Source: Patella vulgata (taxonomy: Eukaryota > Mollusca > Gastropoda > Patellidae). From it: 64,000 bases of DNA. The translations under genes and the position numbers were made by a program. Positions 13,134-22,356 of the stretch are shown one piece after another. The stretch lies in NCBI RefSeq assembly GCF_932274485.2, contig NC_065885.2:38763062-38827061 (forward strand). The letters are read 5' to 3'. The notes under the pieces were generated by a model. The model had not been told where the DNA came from. It saw only the letters and a list, made by a program, of their open reading frames with translations, and did no database searches. The stretch's first letter is position 1, and the number at the start of each line of letters is the position of its first letter.

Positions 13134-13189
13134 TCTTAAGTTGTGGGTCCCCTTCCCATGGTGGTGGGGGGGGGGGGTCTGACCAACTT

Positions 13190-13590
13190 TAGATGTCGCC
13201 AAAAACACTGCTTAAGAAGAACCCCGAGCCTTCCTTCCTCTCTTAAGAACAGCCCCTTGAGAGAGAAGTTAATTCGACTTCCGCGTACAACATTTAATTT
13301 TTTCGTTAAAAGTTTCACTATTGGTCTGCTAGAACACAACACTAACTTAAGAACGTGAAATCCCCTTCTATCCCGGATAAGAACAACAAAACGGGTGACC
13401 CATGGGTGAAATGACCAAAATGACGATTTAATTCGTCTCAGATGCCATCAAAAACACTGCTGAAGAAGACCCACCACCCATCCTTCCTCCTTTAAGAACA
13501 CCCCCTTTACCCCCCCCCCCCCTCGTCCCACACCCCTTTAGACATAAGTTAATTCAAATTCCGCGTACAACATTAATTTTTTCGGCTTAG
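13190..13590. repeat. Pair of diverged direct repeats with poly-G tracts
   Basis: About 115-140 bp at 13190-13303 recurs at 13446-13585. Shared blocks are 'aaaaacactgc', 'gaagaag', 'ccttcctcc', 'agttaattc' and 'ccgcgtacaacatt'. G/C homopolymers (13164-13178 and 13508-13523) lie beside each copy. Function and family unknown. Confidence 0.6.
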
Positions 13591-13849
13591 TACGGGTTTT
13601 ATATAGCTCGGCTCTCGGAGAAGGGAGCTGATTTAGTTGATGACTCTAAAAGTCCCCGATGTCCATTCTGTTTCACCTAAATACAATCTATAGGATTTGT
13701 CATACTCATGATATTCCTAGCTCTTCCAGACATAGTGATATTTTCATTAAGGTCTCCACTGAATTGCTCTCGTACGGTGAAACCTTGATTTCAGAGTTCT
13801 TGAAACCCGTATTCGACAACTTTCTACACCACTGGATACATTCCTTTGA

Positions 13850-14475
13850 TCAAGCAATAATGCCTGGAATCCACATATTTCACATGGGGGAAAAACTATT
13901 ATGGGCAGATTCATGGTTTACCGATGGGAAATCCTTTATCCTCGCTGATTTCCGAAATTTGCATGATGTCACCAGAAGAAGGCACTCTAGCCGCTCCTTT
14001 ACCGAGGGGAAATCCTTTATCCTCGCTGATTTCCGAAATTTACATGATGTCACCAGAAGAAGGCACTCTAACCGCTCCTTTTCAACCTATTTTCTTGTTC
14101 AGAAAGATGGATAACACCTTCGTCATGTTACAAAAAGAAGATGATATTGTTGTCCTACTGAATCACTTGAACAACCAACATCCAAGAATGAAATTCACAT
14201 TGGAGAATGAAACTGCAGCCTCCCATTTCTTAATGAAATGGTAAGAAGAGATAACTCCAATGTCACCACCTCAGTGTACAGGAAACTAACACACATCAAC
14301 CAACATATCTACTACAAATCTAATCGTCCAAATGCATAAAAAGCAGGCTTTATCACCAGGTTTACTAAAAGATCCAAAACCATTTTTGACCTCAAACCAA
14401 GCCTACCTTCCCGAAAGGCGGTGTCTACCAAATTAAGATCGTGACTGCGAGAACACCATGCAGAAGGTGCTATGG
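13850..14475 (+). mobile_element. Penelope-like retroelement fragment
   Basis: The + strand shows Penelope-type reverse transcriptase in pieces. A motif-B block TWGKNYYGQIHGLPMGNP-like lies near 13875-13940, then the catalytic block RKMDNTFVMLQKEDD, and NNQHPRMKFTLENE in the usual following position. Then comes TTSVYRKLTHINQHIYYKSN, and near 14424 the start of a GIY-YIG-like domain (GGVYQIK). An internal tandem duplication of about 81 bp repeats the motif-B block (13923-14003 and 14004-14084). It is an old broken fragment, more diverged than the PLE copies at 41-50 kb. Confidence 0.75.
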
Positions 14476-14599
14476 CTTCAATCCACGAGCTTCCATTGGA
14501 GTATCGACGTGTTCAGTGAAATGATCTTAACAAAACATATCCATTACTCTCAAATAGACATTATTTTAAATAAAATAATCCAAACAAAAATGAAAAATT

Positions 14600-14775
14600 C
14601 ACCTAAAAGTGAGATTCGAACCACCAACCGCATGATTGCTCCCGATCCACCCCCTCACCGAGTTGCTTGTCCCAGGGCCCCAATGTCCATGTCGAGGGCC
14701 CTGTTCAGGGGATTGCCCAGGGCCTCTCTTATTCTAAATCCGGCCCTGAAGGTGTAGCTGACGGCGCTCGAGAAC
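14600..14775 (-). repeat. tRNA-like SINE head fragment (minus)
   Basis: On the minus strand a B-box-like 'ggttcgaatctca' follows a degenerate A-box region, giving a tRNA-like head. It is followed by 'agggccctg' and 'gggccctggg' blocks. It lacks a foldable complete tRNA, so it is a SINE or pseudo-tRNA remnant at best. Confidence 0.35.
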
Positions 14776-16350
14776 CGTAGCTACCATGCTACACTGTTCA
14801 ACGTCGCCCACTTCGACGCAAAGCTGCGTTGCCGTTAAAATTTAAGCTTCCACATTTTTGTATTGCAGAATTGTAGAAATCAGTGGATGTGTCCCAAAAT
14901 GAATAGTGGAAATATTCTCTGAAATTGAACATATTGTAGCCATTTTCGGTGACCTGTTGGAAAATAAAACCTTAAAGAGACAATACAACAAATATGTTAA
15001 AGGGACAATACGACAATACATACAAAATATACAATAAATGCAAATATACACTTATATACAGTACCACATTGTACAAATGATGGCTATGGATATGATGAAC
15101 CTGTATAATTTGCAAAAACATGTACCACAAAGGCTTATGTTTTATTCCGGTCATTCTGTACACCTATTGATACTATGTGCACTTCAAAACCATCCAAAGA
15201 AATTCTACTCGCGACCATGAAAGAAAAAGTTACAGTGTGTCTTTTTCTGTACTACAGTGACAATGTGAACATGGTACCCTAAAACAAGTCCACAAAAAAT
15301 TAGTATGGACTGGTTTTTTGGGGTTTTTTTTTCAAATTAGTACTGGGGTGGAAGTTGACCACCCGCTTTATTAGATAGGGTCAAAATAGGTTGCTATTGC
15401 ACCATAGAATGCAATCTATGTTTAAAAAGGGCGATAAATACACATGTGAAAACCAAAATTTTACCCATAAAATAACTATTTCCAGTACAGTCCTTTATAG
15501 CGAGATCAGGTTGTAACCACTTCAGCATATCACCTCTTGCCCCTAGGCTGTGTCATACGATAAGTTTGATCAAAAACTTCCGACCCCCTATCTTAGCACA
15601 TTTTGCGATTTTTGCCTAGTCTTCTCGCGGATACACTCTTAACTGTAGATGTAAAGAATATTACATTGGTGAATTCAAACGACCCTAGTCCGCCGAAATA
15701 AGGAGCATCCAAAGCCTCCACCAATGTCTTTTCTAGCTCCCTTACTATAATCTTACCTAATGCTCCTTTAAATTTAAAAAAAAACAAACAAAAAAACAGA
15801 ATTGAGTTAAACGTTTCGTCGACACATTACCTCGGTCATTTTGGGACAACCCCACTGGCTTTTGAGTCCATTAGTACAGACTGCTTTATTCGACTCGGGG
15901 ATATAGAGTTCCTATATCTTGATAATACATTTATAGGTCTAACATTTAATTGATAGTTTTTGAGATATTGACTGCTGTTTTCTGATTGGTCGACCTTGAC
16001 CTTTGACCTCGTGCTAAAAATATTCCCTGAACGAACATGATAGGTCATTTTTTTCTGGAGTACCTACGGACCCCACCTGAGCACCTTTCATTTGAGACCA
16101 AGTTTGCTTTGATGAGACTTTTTTCCAGGAAATAATCTAAATCCGACAGACTATACACTAGTTTAATACCAGTGTTAGCTCTGATGAAAAAAATAAACAC
16201 TATACCTAAAACCAGTGTTAGCTCTGGTGGAAAATATAAAATAAACATTATAACACTAGTGTCAGTTTTAAATATTCCACCTTTTGTTTCCTGTCCTGGC
16301 GCAGATTCAACTCTTTTCTGATCACTGTCATGTTGCAGATGTAAACAATT
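14776..16350. other. Intergenic, no feature recognised
   Basis: No supported gene. Short ORFs on both strands (60-70 codons) resemble no known family and overlap each other. Near 16165-16215 a short 'ccagtgttagctctg' block is repeated in tandem. Confidence 0.5.
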
Positions 16351-16355
16351 GGGAT

Positions 16356-16728
16356 CTATACAAGGTGTTCGATCCCTGCATTGGCCGAGAATGTTCTTCC
16401 AGATTTTCCGGCGTGGTCCCCCCTTGTCTGTGATGCAGGACGGAGGGCCTGACAAGGACAGATGTCTAGTCCTTCGGATGAGACGAAAAACCGAGGTCCC
16501 GTGTATATATTGGAATGCACGTAAAAGATCCCCTGTCCGATACAAGAGTAGGCGATAGTGCCGCTGCCCGGGCAAAATTTCCCTCATAGCACACTGTATG
16601 GCGCATGCCCGTCTTCATTAGCCCAGTATAGGAGCAGAACAGTAGGACGTTAAACCCTATTTCATTTCATGTCTTCATTAGCCCAGTCGGAGCAGAACAG
16701 TGGGACGTTAAACCCCATTTCATTTCAT
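16356..16728 (+). repeat. tRNA-derived SINE, 5' truncated, with duplicated tail
   Basis: Starts inside the tRNA-like head at the B box ('ggtgttcgatccc'). It continues with 'ccagattttccggcgtgg', 'gtgatgcaggacggagggcc', 'ccttcggatgagacgaaaaa', 'gaggtcccgtgta' and 'aatgcacgtaaaagatccc'. The tail 'cttcattagcccag' through 'gacgttaaaccc' and 'atttcatttca' occurs twice (ending near 16664 and 16728). The ORFs on both strands here are SINE shadows. Confidence 0.85.
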
Positions 16729-17280
16729 TTCTGATGCAGTTTTGTCATTGAAGTGGGGGAGCCACCACTTAAGATCTTTTTAGGGTGTCTCACCACTCCT
16801 CTCAGATCTACAATATATTGAAGGTTCAGGGCATTACACGATTTACCAAAAAAAGAAAGCATCTCTAGCATAAGATAGTTGTTGTACTTTAACAACTATA
16901 CTATCAATATACAATACTGAAAACATAATTCTGCCATCGGCCAAATGGATTGGACCTCTAAGGTTGGCAAATTCAATATGTTGAGGAATTTTATGAATCT
17001 GTTCGAAATATCAAACAAAAAATCAACAATTTCGTGTGTACATAAATGACAAGCACTCCCTGCAATCCCAAATGCAAGGGATGGCTGACTATAATTAAAA
17101 ACACTTCTAACCGCTTTCGGGAAGTTAAGTAACTGGGGTCTATGTTGAATGTCTTGTGTCTGTATGTATTATATTCAATAGACAGTTCATCTATTAGATA
17201 GTTGTTATTCAGTCGAAATTTCCTTTCTGGAATTTCTCGTAAATCAGTAGGTCAGCGATCAACATTTTATTATTATTATT

Positions 17281-17414
17281 ATATAAAACACAAATTTATA
17301 TGGAAAACAATCACTGGGTTTATTTCACACTACGTTTCAACAAGTTCATCTTGTCGTTCTCAAGTAGTGTGAAATAAACCCAGTGATTGTTTTCCATATA
17401 AATTTGTGTTTTAT
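17281..17414. mobile_element. Palindromic foldback with hammerhead/PLE-like centre
   Basis: Arms of about 50 bp (17281-17332 and 17365-17414) are perfect reverse complements. The 32-base centre, read on the minus strand, contains 'gacaagatgaacttgt' (itself a stem) followed by 'tgaaacgta', reminiscent of Penelope-element hammerhead ends. An (ATT)n run flanks it at 17267-17280. No coding sequence. Confidence 0.75.
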
Positions 17415-17489
17415 ATCATATTATTATGTTCAATTACTAAATGCCGTCTAAGAATTTCATTATTATTATTCATCTTCTATAGCGCTTCA

Positions 17490-17612
17490 CCCGACAATAT
17501 GACATTTTCCCCCCGACACCACTACATTAAAAATGTCATAATGTCGCGTAAAAATGTCGTATTGTCGGGTTAAAATGTCGTGATGTCGGGTTGTCGTGGT
17601 GTCGGGTTATCA
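17490..17612. repeat. GACATTTT/GTCGGG minisatellite
   Basis: About four diverged units of about 21 bp of the form 'aaaatgtcgtattgtcgggt' in a row (variants with 'ataatgtcgcg', 'gtgatgtcggg' and 'gtggtgtcggg'), preceded by the opposite orientation 'cccgacaatatgacatttt'. The array is therefore partly inverted. Confidence 0.75.
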
Positions 17613-17663
17613 GCCATATTCCTCTCAATACTATGATTATGTACACTGAAAGTTCCCCGGGAT

Positions 17664-17882
17664 TTTGCAGCGTCGTGTAGATGGGAGTGGGAGTTGGAAT
17701 TCGATATAAGAGTTACACAAGTGCTACACTGATCAACTGGTGTTAAACACTACACCACCTTAACCCAGGACTTGAATTGACCCAGTGGGTTAAGGTGCTG
17801 TGGGATTTAACTCTAGTTAGATCAGTGCAGCACTGGTGTAACTCTTTTATCGAATTCCAACTCCCACTCCCATCTACACGCG
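17664..17882. repeat. Inverted repeat (foldback) about 220 bp
   Basis: The left part, 'gtgtagatgggagtgggag' then 'ttggaattcgatataagag' and on, is mirrored by the right part, 'cttttatcgaattccaac' then 'tcccactcccatctacac'. The internal sequence is imperfectly palindromic ('gtgctacactgatc' against 'gatcagtgcagcac'). No coding potential. Confidence 0.75.
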
Positions 17883-18035
17883 GGACCTCAGTTTTTCATA
17901 CCATCCCAACGACTAGACAGCTGTCTTTGTCATGCCCTCCGTGCTGCACTATACTGACAAGGGGAAACAACGCCGGAAAATCTGGATGAACTTTCTCGGC
18001 CAACACTTACTCATTAACCACCGTGGCTCCACCTT
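17880..18035 (-). repeat. SINE fragment (CATTTCATTTC family, minus)
   Basis: Minus-strand copy of the SINE head and upper body. Its reverse complement begins 'ggagccacggtggttaatg', then 'ggccgagaaagttcatccag', 'attttccggcgttg', and 'gacaaagacagctgtctag'. It abuts the foldback at 17664-17882, sharing the 'ctacacgcgggacc' junction. Confidence 0.75.
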
Positions 18036-18347
18036 ATTGAGGACTTATGGCTAATATGCATCAACCTTACTGGTTAGGGTCTGTATGCAATTAATAATCT
18101 TGTCAAGCTTCCAATTCGTTCGCATCTGCGATGATGGTGATCAGAATAGATTTGAATGTGTTAAATCAGGGGACAAACACAAAGGTTGAGCATTTAAAAT
18201 AAAACTAGTGTTTTTTATTAATTTTTTTTCTAGTGTATATACTAGTGTATATACTGGTGTAAACGCTAATGTTAAATTAAGAGGCCCAGGTTAAGGCATA
18301 AAAAAGAACACCAGTTATACGCCACTACAACACAATCTTAACCCGGG

Positions 18348-18528
18348 AGGGGGGTGTTGGATGGCTGAATGGTTAGCGTTCGCGCGCGCTGTATCATAAA
18401 GTCTGTCATTGAGCCGACTGGCGTGGTTTCGAATCCCCGGTTGTACGTGGCAAGGAGTAGGGTCGCCTGTCCAACCTCGTGTGTCGAGTGGACGTTAAAC
18501 CCCATTTTTCTCTCTCTCTCTCTTAACC
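18348..18528 (+). repeat. tRNA-Ser/Leu-like SINE (CT-tail family), internally deleted
   Basis: A-box-like 'tggctgaatggttagcg' and B-box-like 'ggtttcgaatccccgg' make a tRNA-like head. 'ggcaaggagtagggtcgcc' follows, then a jump to the tail 'gtgtcgagtggacgttaaac' and (CT)n. Compared with 29528-29808 it lacks the middle part. It is not a functional tRNA gene. Confidence 0.8.
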
Positions 18529-18699
18529 CGGGACTTGAATTGACCTACATCTTCTCTCGGATCCCAGTTTCCCGTGTAAATGCGGGCACTTGCTGCAATA
18601 GAAATGCCGACCACGGTTTATGGTCGGTCGAAAACTACATTATCACAAAAAAAGTCCCAGTCCGAAATCCGTGCCCAAATGAGTCAAATTAAAAAAAAA

Positions 18700-18959
18700 A
18701 TCAAAAATGATCGCCATTTATCAAAATATACGTTTTCGGGGTAACTGAATCCATTTCCATATACACTTTTGTGCTAAGTGTTACCGCCGAGTCAATATTG
18801 GGGGTTACTCAAGATGGCGGTCAGTTTTGGCGGGAAAATTCGAATCTTACATAAGACAAAAGTTTGGTGTCAAAATATACGTTTTCGAGGTAGCTGAATC
18901 CATTTTAGATATTTTAGTGGTTAAGTGATTCCTCTGTGTTTAATTAATCCATTAGTTCT
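18700..18959. repeat. Direct repeats of an unnamed element
   Basis: The block 'tcaaaatatacgttttcg' plus 'tagctgaatccattt' occurs twice (about 18718-18763 and 18870-18905). In between lie 'tcaagatggcggtcagtttt' and 'ggcgggaaaattcgaa'. It directly precedes the modular TIR repeat and may be a separate host element. Confidence 0.5.
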
Positions 18960-20013
18960 ATGTTTGCCCTGCCGTAATTGTTAAATTTTGATTCAATGCT
19001 AAACATTTTTCGTACAATTAAGGGCAATAATTCAGGAAGTTACGATTCGATATGCGCGAATATCGACAGGAAACAAGATCTTTGGGTTATAAAGATATAT
19101 TTCAAGTTTCATCAACCTTGATATACCATATATTTACACTATTTGCGTACAAGGGGCGGCCATTTTGTCCGGCAAGTTTGGTCCGATTTTCACGAAATTA
19201 GAACACAGCCATCATTGGGATGTAACGGTGATATATTCAAACGATTTGTTATATACCGGATACAAATTGTTACCTCTAGAGTAACCACAAGCTAAAAACG
19301 TGATTTTTCGTACAATCAAGGGCTATAATTCAGGAAGTTACGATCCGATATGCGCGAATGTTGAAAGGGACCAAGATCTTTGTGTTATAAACAAGTATTT
19401 CAAATTTCATCAAAATCGGTTCTAAATTATGACCTCTTGCGGGTCCACAACATTGTTATACCATATTTTTACACTATTTGCGTACGCGGGGCGGCCATTT
19501 TGTTCGGCAATTTTGGTCAGATTTTCACGAAATTCGAACTCAGACGTCATTACAGTGTTACGGTGATATATTCAAGAACTTATTTTTTAAATCGGATAAT
19601 AATTGTGACCTCTAGAGGAACCACAAGCTAAAAACAAGATTTTTCGTCCAATCAGGGCCATAAATCAGGAAGTTACGATCCGATATGCGCAAATATCAAA
19701 AGGAACCAAGATCTTTGTTTTATAAACATGCATTTCAAGTTTCATCAAAATCACATGAAAATTGTGACCTCTAGAGTGTACAAAAGCTAAAAACGTGATT
19801 TTTCGTACAATCAGGGGCCATAATTCATGAAGTTATGGTCAGATGTATGCCAATATCGAAAGGAACCGGGATCTTTGGGAGATAAATCGTCAAAATTGAA
19901 TAAAAATTGTGACCTCTATATATAGAGTGTCCACAAACAAATTGTGGACGGACGTCCGGACGGACAGGGGCGACGACAATATACGTCCACATGAAAATGT
20001 GGGTGTATAAAAA
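18960..20013 (-). mobile_element. TIR-bounded modular repeat, minus orientation
   Basis: Ends at 19981-20013 with the inverted terminus ('acgtccacatgaaaatgtgg' then 'gtgtataaaaa'). Upstream are four or five diverged modules, each with 'ttcaggaagttacgatc', 'aaccaagatctttg', 'tttcaagtttcatcaa', 'attgtgacctctagag' and 'aagctaaaaacgtgat'. The last modules repeat every 151-154 bp (at 19602, 19756 and 19907). Two copies of a variant block ('gcggccattttgt', then 'gattttcacgaaatt') are also inside. The other terminus is not evident. Confidence 0.8.
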
Positions 20014-20234
20014 TTGAACACAGCAGAAAGTCTGTGGATTCATAGACTTGATTCAGTTTGGCCTAACGGTTTAAATGTGTTAAATCCAGGAGGTTTCAAA
20101 ATCAATCATAATCATGCATAATTTTCCTTACTTGTAAAATTTTACCTTTATTATTATAAGCTAACCTTTCATGTTATGTATCTAGCTCCATAATGTCATA
20201 ACTTCCTATGATGTTATAACTGACTTCCAGTCAT

Positions 20235-20345
20235 TTTGTATTTAGTTCTTAATCCCTGAAGGAGTTTATATTTTTACTGACGAAACGTTGGATAAAGGGA
20301 TGTTTTTTTTGATATTGTATTCTATTAATTATTGTATATCAACTT
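20235..20345 (+). mobile_element. Penelope-like 3' terminal remnant
   Basis: 'cctgaaggagtttatat' then 'actgacgaaacgttggata' resembles the hammerhead-like 3' ends of Penelope elements (compare 50641-50681). Short complementary flanks 'atcc' and 'ggat' bracket the core. Diverged; no coding sequence attached. Confidence 0.4.
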
Positions 20346-20434
20346 ATCTGAATATCAAATGCATCATTTTGACTTAGTCAAAATTGACCCTATCAAACCG
20401 TCTGTAATTGGTTTGTGTTACCTGTTTCTATTGA

Positions 20435-20660
20435 TTGGAAGTCTTTCATATCAGGGGCACTTTACAAAGCACTCATAAACAAACAAGACGATTATGGACA
20501 TGTTAACAGATACAGTTAAAAGCTTGTTTAAATAAATGTGTTTATATTGTTTTTTAAAAGAATATAGAGATGTGCAACATCTAAAACTAAATGGTAGAAT
20601 ATTCCATAAACAGGGGCTTGAGGTTTGAACCCCAAAAGAGCGCTGGTTGAACAGTTTTGG
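20435..20660. repeat. Interspersed repeat sharing sequence with 40795-41075
   Basis: 'caggggcactttacaaag', 'aaacaacaagattgtgg'-like sequence, 'acagttaaaagc', 'gagatgtacaacatc'-like sequence and 'agattattccac'-like sequence occur in the same order at 40845-41060. Both are AT-rich and noncoding. The LINE fragment begins soon after (20690), so this may be the 3' part of that LINE family. Confidence 0.55.
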
Positions 20661-20689
20661 GCTCCAAAAGTAGGCCTATATAGTTTATC

Positions 20690-21360
20690 TATACATGTAT
20701 ATAATATATCATTATTTTAAAGATGTCCATGTGCTTTGGAAATATACCAAGTTCTGATTATACGCATCATATATATTATATTAGTAATTTTCATAGGTTG
20801 GGACAGTATTGATTTACATATTTTGTTAGTGATTTTGTTTTTATCAAATATATATATTCCATTTTTGAATAATTCAATTATTTACTGTGGGTTATAGATT
20901 TCCATTCCCCAGATATCATAAGCATTTATGATTTGTTTTACCACAGAGTTCTATCATTTATATATTTATGTCGGTAAGGCACCTTCGGTGAACAGCTTAT
21001 GACACAATGAAAACCAGGCACGTGGTGTCTTTTCCCGCAGATCTGTTCCTGTAATTTTAAAGGTGGCATTGTTATTGATAAATACTTCCAGATGATAAGG
21101 TATGAATTAGTGGAATTTAACAAATCATGCCCAAAATAGAAATGGATTTGGGGTTCAGGTTATCAGTTGTTTGTAAAAATCATGGTTTGAATTTTTCGGG
21201 GTCTAGATTTAATTTTCAGCACAATATTGATTTAAAATATTGAAACTATTTACTGGATAATGTGGATATTAAAATCAAATTATCAGCAAAAAGAAGGCGA
21301 GAAACCCGCAGGTCATCTACAATTTGTCCGTTAATTGTATATCGTTAATTTAGGACTTGG
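20690..21360 (-). mobile_element. LINE reverse-transcriptase fragment (minus)
   Basis: Minus-strand reading, with frame changes, gives INGQIVDDLRVSRLLF, then FADNLILIS (RT motif C). TFKITGTDLREKTPRAWFSL and VVKQIINAYDIWG follow in order. These blocks parallel ASFKSAI, KKARRAWFGIRQ and VVKQIALYACDEWG of the fragment at 12056-13133, so both come from one LINE family. Frameshifts and stops break it; inactive. Confidence 0.75.
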
Positions 21361-22139
21361 AATACACCCTTCTTTTACGCCAAATGGGGGGGGGGGGGGT
21401 ATTTTTTCCGACCTTTCCATTTATATTATATACCCATTTACTAGATTTAGGTCCATCATCTCACAACTTAGGTTAAATATAATAGGTTGATCTTATATCA
21501 TGTCTTAGCAGTTCGCCCCCTCTCCCAGCCCAGTGAAAAGTGTAAAATAAATCTTTGCTGATAAAGCGTGTCAGTTAGTCTATGCTTCGAGTCTGGTGAA
21601 TCAACGCTATGCTGGATGATGTAGTCTACAAATTATATGCAGCGAATGACCAGTCATTCGGCTTGGCCCAGTTAATATAAACGTCAGGGGCAAGTGTCAA
21701 CAAAAATCTCGTTACACACAAGCTAATAAAAGAATATTGCGGTATACCTAGCAGATTGCCAAGTTAGATTATATTAAATTATAATTTGAAATTAATATCT
21801 ACAATAATTAGACAAATTTCTATAAAATATATCGACCTGCGTTGGCCGATAATAACTATTTATTTTCTCAGTTTGAAGAGACTTGACAATCATGGCTATT
21901 GTTTATCGTCCGTGGACAGTCTTTGTCTCTTCATCTTTTAGAAAACGTTTTTTTAGCGATTGTTTGGCCAAAATGTACTTATTATGTAACATGGTACGAA
22001 TAGTGGATATCTGAAAATTGATTAAAATCACGTAATTTTAATGAAGCATGTTCAAAAAGCAGTAAATTTGACAGTTCCCTAAGTGTCAATATGGCAAACC
22101 GCGCTTCGTTTGTAAACATATACCTTAGTCTAACGTAAG
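21361..22139. other. Intergenic sequence upstream of NIPBL
   Basis: A poly-G run (21388-21400) and a small hairpin 'gaatgaccagtcattc' (21645-21660) are visible. Nothing coding. The last few hundred bases are probably promoter-proximal to NIPBL. Confidence 0.5.
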
Positions 22140-22200
22140 GACTTCTGTGATTGGTTAACTATCATCGCAAACGACCAACCGCAAGGAAGGTTATAAAATT
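22140..22200 (+). promoter_or_regulatory. Candidate NIPBL core promoter
   Basis: 'tgattggtta' (inverted CCAAT) at about 22149-22158 and a TATA-like 'ggttataaaatt' at about 22189-22200 lie about 150 bp before the NIPBL start codon. The spacing suits a short 5' UTR. Inferred from motifs only. Confidence 0.35.
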
Positions 22201-22331
22201 GACGGGAAATTGAGTTGAGTATTATGGTCTGTACACTTTTGGTGAAATTTGTGAACTTATCAATGATTGCTGTTTGTGAACTATTTTCATGAATAATAAC
22301 GGGACTTTTCATCCATGTAGCAGGAATTTTG

Positions 22332-22356
22332 ATGAAGTGATATCTCTATGAAATGA
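22332..22356 (+). promoter_or_regulatory. Two minimal upstream ORFs before NIPBL
   Basis: ATG-AAG-TGA at 22332-22340 and ATG-AAA-TGA at 22348-22356 are two Met-Lys-stop uORFs. The second stop overlaps the NIPBL ATG at 22353 (ATGATG context). If both lie in the mRNA they could damp translation and favour reinitiation or leaky scanning to one of the three consecutive NIPBL ATGs. Confidence 0.5.

Noticed and set aside
13659-14114. 151-codon ORF as a novel gene with internal repeats
   Set aside because: The overlapping frame shows Penelope RT blocks, and the internal repeat is a duplicated RT segment.
16045-16587. 180-codon ORF on the minus strand
   Set aside because: Most of it is the antisense of the SINE at 16356-16728; the same antisense reading recurs at 51216-51512 and 53091-53324.
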